Positions 1-11,995 of a DNA stretch of 64,000 bases are shown here, in pieces; position 1 is the stretch's first letter; each line of letters begins with the position of its first letter. The stretch comes from Sanguinoderma infundibulare (Eukaryota; Basidiomycota; Agaricomycetes; Polyporales; Polyporaceae): contig JAVLRN010000012.1 in the NCBI GenBank assembly GCA_032821775.1, forward strand, positions 2,232,001 to 2,296,000, in the 5' to 3' direction. Made by a program: the position numbers and the translations under genes. The notes under the pieces are model-generated. The model was given only the letters and a program-made list of their open reading frames with translations. It searched no databases and had not been told where the DNA came from.

Positions 1-1723
1 GCCATAGTGCCGAGGTCGACCAAATCCTATGGAGGCCGGAGATAGTCGAGCCGTAAGGGGTACGAATCATGGCGAAGTGCATTATATACCCGTCCCCTTC
101 ACGGATGAGTGCTGAGAACATGGATAGGTTCTGTGGACAGGTTGTGGTCACCGGATTGAGTAGGGTTGGATTACTGATAATAATGGAAGTGAGCGACATG
201 GACAACAGAAGGCGAGGAGGCATACATCTAACCCTCTTTCGCCGCAATTGAAACATTGTCAAAACAGTCCTGCTGACACCACCACGGAGTCTGTGTCAAC
301 CCGGTGACGAGGCAGGGCCCGTTTTGTATGTTCTAAGAGGTGCTGTCACAACGATGGGACCTACGGGACTGTCAGCTTGAACATGGCATAGCGGCCCGAA
401 AGATCCTCGTCCTACGGACCGACTCTCGTAGCATCTTCGCCTAATGGACCGGGCGATGTAGTATCTCTAGGGACGGGGAAAACGTAAGTGTAACAAAAGC
501 GCTCGATGCGATCTCGGGCGACGAGAACAACATGGCCTATTGTGAATGTTCAAGCGGAGGAGTGGTGATGGAAGCCCGGATGGTTCGGTCGCGCTCCCGA
601 GGCAAGTTCACATCGCTGACGTGGCTCCGTCCGTATACGTTATACATACATAGACCTACCAGGTCTTACCTATGTGGCTAGGAACCTTGCTTTGATACAC
701 AGTCATGTCACGAGGGCTGGGCGCAGCGGGAAGGGGGATTGCTAATACGACGAAAGGCCCATGAAGACGTGAAAATTCAAAACGCCATGACTCGGGGGCG
801 CGCACCAAGGACAACAGCTGACATCAGAGCAAGTCCAGTAGAAAATGACCAAGATCCGACTTACCAGTCAATGAGACATGTACTCCGAGGTATCCATGCC
901 ATTGTTGTTGCGTCAAGCGGGAGTGGGTTTGGAGCACGGCCAATTCCGGTCGTCTTTTGCGAGAGCGGTAGGTTTCCGGAGCGCCCGTGCGCCTCTTGTT
1001 CCTCTCTCCCAAAATGCACCGAATCGCTACTGTTTGAAGTCAACTTAGAGTCAACTTGACATCGTACCAAAGTGCAAAGCCCATTACCATGAAGAATCGG
1101 ATGATCGGTCGCACGCTCAACATTGGACGCAAGTCACTGAAGGTTCATTTGGGCATAGCCCTGCCAGTGCGTCAGCCGTTGTTGCATGGAACCTGAATCT
1201 CTTGCAGTTCATGCACAAGGGCATACATGCTCGAAATCCCATGGAAGACTCGCGTCACCTGTATATCTCGTCCGATAATCAAGTGCCCTTTGTATGTTGC
1301 ACTCTGGTGACATGGAACTTGAAGGCACTTGTCTGGTCCCCAAAGTCATGCCAGCCCGCATCCCACGTAAACCCGAAAGAGTCCTCCATATGCCTAGCGT
1401 ACTTCGGCCAGCTGCACCCACTGTTCCGCACTTCCATCGGTCCTGCGCGTCCTCGGGAGAGATGTCTCCAACGTCGAACACTGAATTCCCACCGTAAAAC
1501 TTCCGCTTCTCTGGACCCAACTTCAACTTAAGGCGGTGGCGTTTCGCATACTCGTGAGGGAATGAAATGCCGGAGCCATCTTTCGCGAGATAACTACCTC
1601 GATATCAATCATGTAAAGCATGCAGACCAGAGTTCTGCGCTCGGATCACGATTGCATTGGTATTGACGGCATTGTACACAGGTATAAATCCTTCTTTCTG
1701 CTGCGCGGGCACGCTCAGCCCCG
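1..1723. other. No supported gene (left edge)
   Basis: Several overlapping open frames of about 60-110 codons occur on both strands (for example 739-1059 on + and 1209-1526 on -). None shows a recognisable domain, a convincing chain of splice sites or a consistent coding frame. The 3' untranslated region of the leftward oxygenase gene should occupy the last few hundred bases. I see no RNA gene or repeat here. Confidence 0.5.
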
Positions 1724-3386
1724 TCAAGCATAGGCCTTCTCGCGGTACCCGGGCAGGATCTGCGCGGTCCGGTGGACGGGGTCGTTGCGGACGACGTTCT
1801 TCGTGCGCTGCCACTTCTGCTTCGCGAACGTCCACTCTACGGAAACACATTGCATTAGTGTTCGCGTTCATCAACCAAAGCAGCGCGCCATCGCTAAGCA
1901 TCGGGAAGACATTGACCCGTACGCATGCAATGGAAGGAGCCAAAGAAAGCAGAGGGAACGGACGCCCACCTTCCATCGTGGGCACGTGATTACCCGACGC
2001 CTCGAAGTCGTTCTGGATGTAGCCCTCGCGTTGGAGCACCGGAGATTCGGTGACGGTCTTCAGGGAGACGTCGTTGTTCGGCCTGCAGGCAGGTCAGCTA
2101 CCAATGTGATGACGCTTAGGACTACACGCACCGAGAGAAGTAGAGGATGCCGAGACGATCGACGTGTTCCTGGTCCTTCGGGGGCGCAGAGACGCTAGTA
2201 CAACCGGTCAGGTAAGTCTCGTATGTCATCAAAAGTGTGTCTTGCAAGCGAGACTCACCGGTGGATCGTGCTCTTCACGTAGCCGCCAGTGAGGAAGGTG
2301 AGGGCGTCGCAGGCGTTGACGGTCAGCGTGCCGTCTTGAGGCTTGACCCACTTCCACTCTTCCGTCTTGTGGTTCTTGATCTGGAGGGCAGCCACGGGCT
2401 GGCGGAAGAGCAGTGTCCAGGAGCCGAGGTCGGTGTGGCCCGAACCCCAGAGACGGCCGAGCTTGAGGTTCTCCTCAGGGGTGAACTTAGTGTACTTCAT
2501 GTATCGGAAATGGTCCTACATGCAACATCGGTTGAGTGGGGACGGTATAGCATGAGCGAGGGGAAGGGCGTACCTCGCTCTTCCGCTCGTAGCGGTGGAT
2601 GTTGAGGAAGTAATCCTCCGGGAGCTCGAGTGCGATGGCGAGTAGAACATGGAGTGGGTCAAGGACCTCCGAGTGCAGCGACTGTCTCCCGGTTAGTGAT
2701 ATCTTCACGTAAAACCCGCTACTGACTTACGCGTGCGAACTCCTCGATCTCTCCGAGGCGCTCCTGAACGACGGTGGGGTGGTTGTGGGTGAAAAACCCG
2801 TCGAACTCTGTTATGGTCGCGCTCAACAGAAGCGCAGGGCTGGAGACATGAATGTGCTTACTAGGGATGTTGTAGACCTCAACGCGGTCCCTCAGGCCGG
2901 AGACAGGATCCAGCACGCGACGGCCGGCGGGGACATACCCGTTGTACTGCCCTTCGTCTGCGTCGAGGATAAGCTTCGACCGTGAACTGGAAACGATTCG
3001 CAGCGCTCACCAAGACCTTCCGGCACATACTTGAGCTTCTCCTCCAAAGGGAGCTCGTAGAACTGCTTGCCGAGCGAGAACTGGCGGTTGACGCGCTCCT
3101 GTGAGATATTGAAGTTCTTGACATAGAAGAAGCCGTCCTCGCGCACGGCCCTGATCAGCTCAGCGGCGAGCTTTTTGTTGCCCTCAGGGGTACCGTACGA
3201 GCTGAAATCGAGGGTGACGAGGTCCGCCCAATCGAGATTCTCCTGTCAAACGCATGGAAACGCAATCAGCGGTTGAATTGCGGCGCAGTGATGCGCGGGA
3301 AGCGAGGATTAATATTAGACGCAGATACTCACCTTCGTCTCGGGGACGAAGTTGAAGGATCCGAGCTCGGGAACTGGGACGGGCAT
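1724..3386 (-). CDS. 2-oxoglutarate/Fe(II)-dependent oxygenase, isopenicillin N synthase-like
   Basis: Predicted soluble non-heme iron oxygenase that would couple 2-oxoglutarate decarboxylation to oxidation of an unknown small molecule. The ATG at 3386 gives MPVPVPELGSFNF. An intron follows, then the N-terminal DIOX_N region (GFFYVKNFNISQERVNRQ, about 3146-2990). The jelly-roll core has the iron ligands in GSGHTDLGSW (His and Asp, about 2430) and STIHR (second His, about 2260). The 2-oxoglutarate anchor is probably the Arg of RLGILYFSRP, after another intron near 2130. The protein ends LPGYREKAYA with the stop at 1724. At least five introns are needed, all GT-AG by eye. Length (about 340 residues) suits the family. 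It is divergent from the permease gene starting at 4365, with about 980 bases between them. The family covers antibiotic, hormone and alkaloid chemistry, so the substrate cannot be named. Confidence 0.85.
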
Positions 3387-4364
3387 GATGGAGACAAACG
3401 TGCACTGGAATCAACAAGTTGGATGCGATGGATAGCGCTGCACCGGTGGGTATGAAGAAAGATGCTTGGATAGAGCACGTCTTTTCAACTGTTTCCGCCG
3501 CATTCGAGACCGCCGAGCTCGCTGACACAGAAGGTCTGTCGCACGCCAGGATGGGAGGATGTCACCTCATCCGCAAGGCGAATGGTGAAGTCGGTATCGA
3601 GCCCTGTGACCTTGAGGGGAGATAAGGTTCTGACGCAATGGGACTGAAAGGGAAACGCGATACATACTGCGCTTGTGCGCCAAGTGCGATGTGCGCGCCA
3701 TCTCTACGATTCTGGTGTCCAGGTCGGACCCAAGTCTTGCACCATGAGGTACAGTAAATGACCTAGAGAGACTTAATAATTCAGTTGAGAACACAGGCAT
3801 GGCCATGGCCATGGGGCTCACAGCGTGGGTGCATTCGAGTTGCAGTATCCGCTCAAGTTGAAGGGTTCGCGGATTTAGCGCCTACTTCGCTGCTTCGTGG
3901 TCACAGGGCGCTTATTATGCATCACTTGTTTTCCGCACCCATTGGAGGCCTCTGTACTTCTTTCTGTACTCATCATGGTTTGCGACAGCTGGTACCACGT
4001 AATAAAACTGATTATACTTGTCGACAATGCCACCAACATTATCGAACCTGCTGACCGCTCGACAAGATCTCGAGGTGTGGCTTCCAAATTGTGCCATCTT
4101 GCGTGCTGTCACCTAACCGCACACCTTCACACAGGACCTTACCCAGCCTGCCCATTTGCTTGCCGTAAGGCCGTTATCGCAGGCTAGCACACTACTCATC
4201 CACCGATTGAACGGGGCTAGTGTTGCTCCGTTTGGTGTGCCTTGCGAGCCTCGCATGCCCAGGCGCATCATGCCGTGCAGTATTTATCGTGGAAGCGTGA
4301 AATGCGCTTCCTCCATCGGCTCTCCGCCTTGAGACCGTCACTGCTGTCTGTCGACATCTGTGAG
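3387..4364. other. Divergent intergenic region, oxygenase/permease
   Basis: This holds the shared upstream region of two divergently transcribed genes. Short open frames on both strands (3567-3821 -, 3897-4187 +) lack conserved motifs and are judged to be chance. No clear TATA box was found close to either start codon. Confidence 0.5.
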
Positions 4365-7264
4365 ATGGGCACTCAGAAGGATGAACGACGCCCGTGGACC
4401 AGCTATCTTTGGTATGTCCATTCCAGATTGTTTCTTTCCAGCAACTGACTCGTCATCAAGGGATACATGGGACAAGCCCGAGGAAGAGCGGCAGTTCCTT
4501 TTCAAGCTGGACGCTTGTCTGCTCACGTATGCGGCCCTGTCCTACTTCAGCAAATAAGTCTTTCCTCGATTCGCTCTTTGCGTGACCGTTCGGCTGATGG
4601 GTTCGATTGCACATACCTCGACCAGCAGAACATCACGGTATGTTTTTCCATCGCTTCACGTCATGGCGTTCCCATTTACCTTACCTCTCTCAGAATGCAT
4701 ACGTCTCGGGCATGCAAGAGGAGTTCGTCTGTTCATCCCGCTTTCTCGGCGTTCGCTCACCTTTACCTAGTCTAGGACTGTAAGACTTCCCGTCCATTTG
4801 ACCTGATGCATAGCAGCTTAAAAGGCGGCAGTCACGGTAACCAGTTGAACTACATCACGACAGCATGGACATGCGGATACGTCATCGGCCAGATCCCATC
4901 GAAGTCAGTAGTGATACATGCTCCCATATACCTCGTCTACCTAACTTATTCGATCAGTATGCTCATTACTCGGATACGCCCGTCGATCTGGGTACGCACT
5001 TAGTGAGGCCATTCTAGAAACCGCGCACTGATCTCTACCGCAGATCCCGGCTATGGAGGTATTATGGAGCGTCCTAACCATGGTTCTCGCGAGCGCGAAG
5101 AACTTCGAGACTCTCGTCGTCGTTCGCTTCTTCGTAGGTACGTCCAAGAATAACCATCCCACGCACATATGTAGCTCATCGACTTGCAGGTCTTGCAGAG
5201 TCGACATTCTACCCTGCAATCCAGTACGTGATCGGCAGTTGGTATAAAGGCGACGAGCTGGGGAAGCGTGCATGCATCTTCCATGTCTGTCAATCCCTCT
5301 CTTCCCATCGTGGAGGCCAGATCTAAACGGTGTCCGTACAGACTGCAAGCGCGCTCGGTCCTATGTTCAGTGGTTTTCTTCAGACTGTGTGTGCCATCAC
5401 TTGCCTGACTGAGATCTGACCTCACTGTATCTCACAGGGAGCTTACAACGGTTTGAACGGAGTCCACGGTCTGGCTGGCTGGAGATGTAAGTTGTCCTGG
5501 AGTGCCTGTATCGCAGGTCGCTGCTAACTGCGCTATTCAATCAGGGTTATTCATCATCGACGGCATCATCACGGTCCCTATAGCCTTGCTCGGCTTTTTA
5601 ATCATGCCAGGTAAACGTCAAAATGTACACGCTCCGGAAGAGGCTCGCACTAATGGTGCCTCAGACCTTCCAACCACCACCCAACCATCGGCCTTCTACA
5701 CTCAGGCGCAGATCGACATTGGGAGGAGGAGGATGGAGGAGATCGGCAGGAAGCCTCCCGCCGCTTACACGAGGAAGAAGGTAGGCATTCTACAGGTTTT
5801 TGGCTACAACCAACACAACCTTTGATCGATAGATTCTCGGCTTCTTCACTACATGGCACATCTACATGCTCGTCCCACGTAAGTCTTCGTGTCCGCGGCG
5901 CGCATTCTCCAACGTTCTAATGCCCATTGCCAGTCTACGTCCTGGTTTGTACCCAGCTCCGTTTCGATCCCACTGTCAACTGATGCAGAGCGAGCGAAGT
6001 TCAACAACGGCAGCGGACCGTCGAACTCAATGATCTTCTGGTGAGGCTCGAATACGACCATACACTTCTGTCGGGGCCGTGCAATGTTGACATCTGCGTT
6101 CCCCCAGGCTGAAGAGCTTCAACACGCCCGGACACACCGTGTACAGCATCGGTCAAATCAACACCTACCCGCTCGGCATCCAGGCGGTCCAGGTCGTGAC
6201 CAGTGAGTCTTGGCTTGGCTTAACAAGCGTGATCGTCGTTCTCTCTGACGCGACATTTGCATGGGATCCCGTAGCACTCACCTATGCGTGGTGGTCGGAT
6301 ATCGTCAGAGCAAGGTGGCCTCCAATGATCCTGGCGGGGGTGAGTATACTGTCGACGTGTCCTGAGGCGCCGCTGACATATGGCACTGCGTGCTGCCAGA
6401 CATGGAGCATGATCACTTGCATCGTTCTCGCGTCCACGCCGCTCTACGAGCACATCACCCGGTGCGTCTCGCCTCGACGTCCCCCTCCCGTGATTCGTTC
6501 GTTTCCATCGGTCGCTCATGCAGCATCGCAGGCGATGGGTGTTCTACTACTTCGTGCGTACTCGTATTCCAGGCATATGACTTACTTGTGATTGTAACGT
6601 CTCCTTTCAGACCCTCTGCACAGGCGGCCTGTCAGGCCTCATCCTCGCGTGGGCGAACGAACTGAACGGCCACGACAACGAGAGTACGCCCGTCCATCCG
6701 AGGAGACAGTGCGAATCTGATCATGGCGCGGGCTTTTGCAGAGCGCGCCTTTGTCGTGGCCAACTGCAATATGTTCGCATACGTGATGCAAGCGTGGCTG
6801 CCGATGTACGCACTCGTCCCAGTTTCCTCGACCGCGATCTGACCTTCTATTTCCGCTCTTCCCGCCCCCAGAGTCATCTTCCCGCAAGTCGAACAGCCAC
6901 GGTGAGCACACCTAGAGTAATTGCAGCGTACCGACCGAGCTGATCGCTCGGGCCACAGAGTGTTCAAGGGTAACGTCGCCACAGCCTGCATCAACTTCAG
7001 CATGAGTACGTCCTCGGAGGTCTATTCAGTGTCCTGCAACTAACGCGTCACCCGCCAGTGTGCTTCGCCATGGGCACCCTCTACCTATCCAAGCGGGACG
7101 AGCGTCGGGCGCGGAAGCTCCGCGCGACCCCCTCGGCCAGCGAGGTCTCGGAGGAATACGCCCTCGACGACGAAGCGGACGCCGCCAGCAAGATGACGAT
7201 CACGACGACGCACGCGCCCACTTTGACCTCGGAATTATTCCGTTCCGCCTCGGGTGCAGCATGA
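4365..7264 (+). CDS. MFS permease, anion:cation symporter type (allantoate/pantothenate-like)
   Basis: Plasma-membrane transporter of the fungal Dal5/Liz1/Seo1 group, which imports small organic anions and vitamins (allantoate, pantothenate, biotin precursors). The ATG at 4365 starts MGTQKDERRPWTSYLW. Family blocks follow in order: DTWDKPEEERQFLFKLDA, KYLDQQNITNAYVSGM, GNQLNYITTAWTCGYVIGQ, PSNMLITRIRPSIWIPAME, then VVVRFFVG with LAESTFYPAIQYVIGSWY, and GLAGWRWLFIIDG. After a variable cytoplasmic loop come GFFTTWHIYM, YSIGQINTYPLGIQAVQVVT, LTYAWWSDI and a charged tail ending at 7264. About 12 membrane segments and about 500 residues are expected. More than ten introns are needed. One (4554-4612) fits only an AT-AC pair, and another (4723-4816) uses a GTTCGT donor. 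The gene is convergent with ALG12, with 150 bases between the stops. The substrate is not predictable. Confidence 0.88.
4554..4612 (+). other. Apparent AT-AC intron
   Basis: The conserved permease block YFSKYLDQQNIT is restored exactly if 4554-4612 is removed. The intron begins ATAAGTC and ends TTGCAC. No AG dinucleotide lies in 4559-4612, so a GT-AG intron cannot end before the conserved Tyr codon. A possible branch site CTGAT lies about 18 bases before the end. The donor does not match the minor-spliceosome ATATCC consensus, so this looks like a U2-type AT-AC intron. Confidence 0.6.
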
Positions 7265-7414
7265 AGCTCTTTGTGGCGGACGACAGTCACGCACGAGCGT
7301 CCAACCCGACCTGAAGCACGCTTCGCTGCATTCCGAATCAAGCAACGCTTTTGCACGTCACGACTCTGTAAACATCACTTAGACATGTTATGGACATAGT
7401 CGCACGAGCTCAAA

Positions 7415-9415
7415 TCACACTCCCGCTTTCCTCGCCAATATCACAAGCTTCCCGCTCCTCCTCATCTCCAAAACATTTCCCCCCGAGAGGGCTTCAGAAA
7501 GCGCGGCGCGGAGCGCGTCCTTCCTAAGCCTGAGGAACTGCCACCCGTCAAACCCGGTCACGAGCGCCACTGGCGTCCACGCGTGGGCGAGATGGTCCTC
7601 ATTCAACTCAAACGTCGAAGCTTCGGCGATGAGATATGTGACGTTTGTGGAGTTGGTGAGGTCCGTGAGGGAGAGGTGCTCGGTTTTGTCGTACACCCAG
7701 TTGGCGTGCGGCGGTTCGCCTATGGCGGAGTGGAACGGTGGCGCGTTCCGATGGAGGAAGAGCGAGGCACCAGTTTGCGCGGCGAGATTGGATATGTGGA
7801 CGTGCACTATGGGCGGGCGACGGTGAGAATTGCAGCCAGCAGGACATCACAAACCAGAGACATACCATTCTCCTCCGAGACGAACTGGTCGTTGAACGTA
7901 TAGAGCGCGGTGCCCCCAGGGTAGTTCGCAGCTGATGCTTGCGCGAAGAGGAACGTTGCAGCGGCATTCGCGACTAGCATGCCTACGACAGCGAGGAAGC
8001 ACAGCTGGCCGAAGATCGAACTTTTGCGCCTGCTTACCCTGTGGGATGGCAAACGATGAGCAAGGATCAAGCGGACGATAGCTGTCCAAAGACGTACAAC
8101 CATGCTGCTCCCCGGGCAGCGGCGACGTTGAAAGCGGGTACAACGTATATGACAAAGCGCCATTCTTTGTGGGCGAGCCCGCTGATGATACCGATGAAGG
8201 CCAAGTAAGGCAGCAAGAGTGATCTCGCTCTGGCATCAAGCAGAAAGCCAAGGCCGGAAAGGGGAAGAGAAGAGAGCAATAGTTTAGGCAGGTACGAGCT
8301 GAAGTATACATGGAAGGGTTCCACCTAGAAGCAAGCATCGTTAGATCGACAACTTTGCTGAGCTCGAGTCTAATCGACTTACACCCCATTCGGAACTCTT
8401 GCCTTGTATGACGTTGAAGTAAATCCCGTACAGCTCAGGCCAGAGTGGCCACTGCTGCCAAAAGTACGAGTCGACGAGCACGGTGATAGCTAGTTACTGT
8501 CAGTCTTACCCAATCCTTGGGGAATGCATAGACTTACCGACAGAAACGACACCGGATACGAGTCCAACCTTGACAATGTCATAGAGGGCCGTATAGCGGA
8601 GGAGAGCTTGGAGCGCGAGAGGACCAAGTAGAAGCACCAACTCAGAGCGGAACACGACGGCTGTGAACGTCAGGAGGGCGATTGCCCAATGCACGTTCGA
8701 TTTGGACGGCCGGGTTGAGTTCGGCGCTCTATCGATGAGGAGACGTAAGGCGATGTTCGCTATCAATAGGACGACCAAGTGAGACTTGGGATCATTATGG
8801 ATGTGGACGAAGGGGCTCACCAGGCAGGAGGGCAAACATATTGGGCAGGGTACGACCCATCCAGAACGGGAGGTGGAACTGGGTGATTGACAAGAGCACG
8901 AACATGAAGCCCGCTGTCCGTCCGAATCGCTTAGTGACAGCACGGCGGAGCGCAATCAGCCCTACAGCATTGGCACTTGCAAGCACCATTCGCACTAGAA
9001 ACACACGATTACCTCCTACGGACGCGACGGGGTGCAAGAAGAGTGCTCACCAATGATCTGCATGTCAAACTTGTCCTCGAATATCCCGAACCATGACCCT
9101 ATTCGCAACACTACGTTCGAGACCCATGCAAGAGCGACACTCCCGAGGAACGTCCGCGGAACCGCGCCGGGGAATGTGAAGTGGTCGTACTGGCCGGTCG
9201 AGGAACAGGGTTCAACGTTCCACGTTCAACTTTGGAGGATCGCCGGATGGAGAATGCGAGGTGCGCACTTTGTGGAGGCTTGAGGGACCGACGCCGTACA
9301 TGAGCACATCGTGGGTTGCGTGGAGGTTGAAGCTCTCCTCGACTTTCGTGTAGGGCGCCAGTGAGACATAGCTGAGGCTGGTGAGCAAGACGACAAGGTC
9401 GAGGGCGACACTCAT
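7415..9415 (-). CDS. ALG12: Dolichyl-P-Man:Man7GlcNAc2-PP-dolichol alpha-1,6-mannosyltransferase
   Basis: ER membrane glycosyltransferase of family GT22 that adds the eighth mannose to the lipid-linked oligosaccharide used for N-glycosylation. The ATG at 9415 gives [20 protein letters not shown] followed by the GT22 N-terminal block [16 protein letters not shown], whose acidic residues are catalytic in the family. Later blocks are [51 protein letters not shown] with KSSEWG (typical of ALG12), and [21 protein letters not shown]. The C-terminal luminal domain runs 7807-7415. It is multi-spanning with several short introns. An in-frame upstream Met (9568) exists, but the 9415 start fits family length. 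It is divergent from the degenerate gene at 9620 and convergent with the permease. A housekeeping role is likely. Confidence 0.9.
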
Positions 9416-9619
9416 GGTCGATACCAGATACCGTGCAGAGCGTCGTCGTCGTCGCGGACAACGACGAACAGGCAGTGGGCGCTTGACCCCGTGCAAGCAA
9501 ACACGGTGACGTCCGAGCGTCCGAATTTGGTCTGCGCTCTGGTTGCACACTAACCATCGCTGACCCACCGTCTTCCTCTCTGTTAGCTGCTATCAGATGC
9601 TTGACGACCTTCATCCGGA

Positions 9620-11085
9620 ATGCCTCCGAAGATTCCACCACAGGCTCCACCCGAAAATGTTATCAAAGCTATCGATTTTTTCTCGCATTTCGCCACTGCG
9701 GTCCACCTCGGCTATTCCACTGGCAAACCCCTTGCTGTCGCAGTGACAGGTAGTATTAGACCCGCTGGACCGGAGGCCGTCATCGTCGTGTCGTCTCCGG
9801 CACGCACATCTTGCTCAGGAAGCGAGGGCGCCCTGCCTCAGGAGAGAATTCGATCAATATCGTTCGCTCGCTGTCTTGTTTGGCCCGAAACTAGACGAAT
9901 TCCACGACGACTGCCGTCATACTCCCGTAAAATTTACGTCCGAAGAGAACAACTATACACAGATACTTTGTTTCCTCCAGCAACGCTCGCCTTCGCTCCG
10001 CGACCTCACCTTGGATTTTCTGCCGCGCTGGCCTCTGCCCTCTTCTACCATTTCATACTCCTACTCGCGCATTGAAGGCGGTACACATTCAAGGTGGGGT
10101 CCCTCTTCTTTTTCCCCAGGTCTCTCTATCTCTCTACCTTGCAGGCTCTGGAGGAGCTTACGGCGACGCTGTCGGAGAACATTCGAGAATCCGACCTCGA
10201 TGCTTTCCAAGTGGCCGAGGAGAAGACAGCTTCCTTTCCTAGCCTGCGCAAACTTTGCCTTTACACCCACTGCGAGTTCGCGATTTGCGCCACGGCCCTC
10301 CGTGTAATCAGTTCGCCCCGCCTTTGGTGCGTTGAGGTCAGTTCGAAACCCGAAGTTTCTCCCTCTTTGCAGTATGTCGCCGACTTCATCGGCGCGTTGA
10401 GCTGGTACAAGTCGGTCAAGGAAGTCCTACTCGTCGTAGGGCGACTACAAGATCCACCGTCCTTTCCTGTCAATCAGGGGATATTGCACCCTCTCCTCGA
10501 CCTTCACGGCCTCACCCGTCTTATCATCGACATCTGCCACCCGTTCGCGATCGACGACACGTTTCTCTGGACGATGGCTGACAAGTCTCCCGATTTACGC
10601 GTGCTCGAGCTGGGGGTGAGTGCGAATGACTGGCAGGACGCCGACTTCGTTCCCCAGGCCACCCTCTACGGCTTGATCGGGTTCGCTCGAAAATGCCCGT
10701 CTCTGGATATCCTCGGCATCCCCCTCAACGCGGATATGCGGACACCCCTTGTCGCCCTGGCAGCTTCGAGGTGCGCCACTAACTCCGGACGTTGAAGATC
10801 GGTTGGTCGAAGATCACCGACCCCACCGGCGTCGCTGGAGCCCTTTTTGCCGTCTTCCCATCGTTTGCCATCGTCAGGTCGTCGTGGGCTGGGAACGATA
10901 TTGATCCGGATGATGACAGGCATGAGGAGGAGGAGTGGGTGCAACGAGACAGGGAGGTATATCGGGATCGGTGGGAGGAGGTCGGATATCTCGTTCGTTC
11001 GTTCGTTCGTTCGTTCGTGGCGGTGAGGAAACAAGAGCGGAACTGGGTGGGCGCGCATGAGCGCGTGATTCCAGGCGTTGAATGA
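9620..11085 (+). pseudogene. Degenerate F-box/LRR-like gene with frameshift
   Basis: The main frame (about 10140-10794) encodes leucine-rich, repeat-like segments such as FPSLRKLCLYTHCEF, LHGLTRLIIDICHPF and SPDLRVLELGVS. This pattern is typical of the large, poorly conserved F-box/LRR-like families of agaricomycetes. The N-terminal F-box is not recognisable. The expected continuation LRTLKIGWSKITDPTGVAGA lies in another frame beginning near 10783. A stop (TAA) in that frame and only about 27 bases between candidate splice sites argue against an intron. A single missing base in AAC(C)TCCGG would restore the frame. The upstream part (9620-10090) also needs frame changes that I could not explain by good introns. 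The downstream frame carries a (TCGT)7 tract coding RSFVRSFV. It may be a pseudogene or contain a sequence error. Confidence 0.5.
10991..11018 (+). repeat. (TCGT)7 microsatellite
   Basis: Seven perfect tandem copies of a 4-base unit lie inside the last open frame of the degenerate F-box-like gene. Because the unit is not a multiple of three, each slip would change the frame. Confidence 0.9.
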
Positions 11086-11995
11086 GGACGTTTGGACGAG
11101 TCGTCGGTGCGTGCTCATTGCATGTTGGCCAGTACCTTGTGAACGATACTGACGGTTTACCAGGGCGGCGGGATTCCGGAAACGGGGGAAGCTTCTCGAT
11201 AGACCAGGTCTATCGACATGTTGACGTTTGTGGGGCCCGAGTGCCGGCTAAGTCCTCTTGTCTCTCACATTGGAGCTATTGAATGAGGGGACTTCAAATC
11301 CACTCCTTTACAGGCTGCACAGTAGCCTGACGTAAACGACGATCCAATGCACGCACAGTCATTGACTTTGTATAGTCGGGTGGGGGACTTCCTTTCATCG
11401 GCATCTCCAGTGCCAGCACCCAGTGCCCCAAATCCTCCATTTCGCATCCCGATGTGTTCGCGCAGATGAGCAAGCCGCCGGATATCGCGATGGCCTGCGA
11501 TTTCCGGGAAGTGACAACCAACGTTCTTGTAACACACATCGGTCGTTGTTCCTTTCCTTGATCGCAGTGGATAGGAAATGTCTTGCTTACTTCGAGTTCA
11601 CAGCCATGGGCGGCCTTGCAATCCATGGGCCTGATCGTATGTGCGACGGAATTCCATGGCAGTCGAGATCAAAAAAAATTGGTGAATTGACAGGTTCCGA
11701 TCGCGTGCAGAAGGTCCGAAAGCCCCTGTAAGAAATTCATGCTCGTTCTGACTGTACCTTTTCCCAAAATGTCTAGTCCCGAGAACATATCGTGGCGCAT
11801 GAAGAGCTTCGGACGACGACTTCAGCGATCATGCTAGACTGTACTAGACAGGTTACCACGGCAATTTTAACATATCACCGGCGATACATCTACCACATAA
11901 TAAGGGGTCCCTTCTGGTATAGATGACTCACCCTCATTCTCTCCTACCCCGCGCCCATCCACAGCTCTACGTGCAGATACGCGCTTCAACGTAGC
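11086..11995. other. No supported gene
   Basis: Short open frames at 11294-11626 (-) and 11423-11731 (+) overlap each other and have no recognisable motif or splice pattern. No repeat or RNA gene was seen. Confidence 0.45.

Noticed and set aside
1605..2039. Continuous 144-codon minus frame overlapping the end of the oxygenase gene
   Set aside because: Only the first part (VTESPVLQREGYIQNDFEAS) belongs to the oxygenase. The rest is intron and shifted sequence; the proper frame ends LPGYREKAYA.
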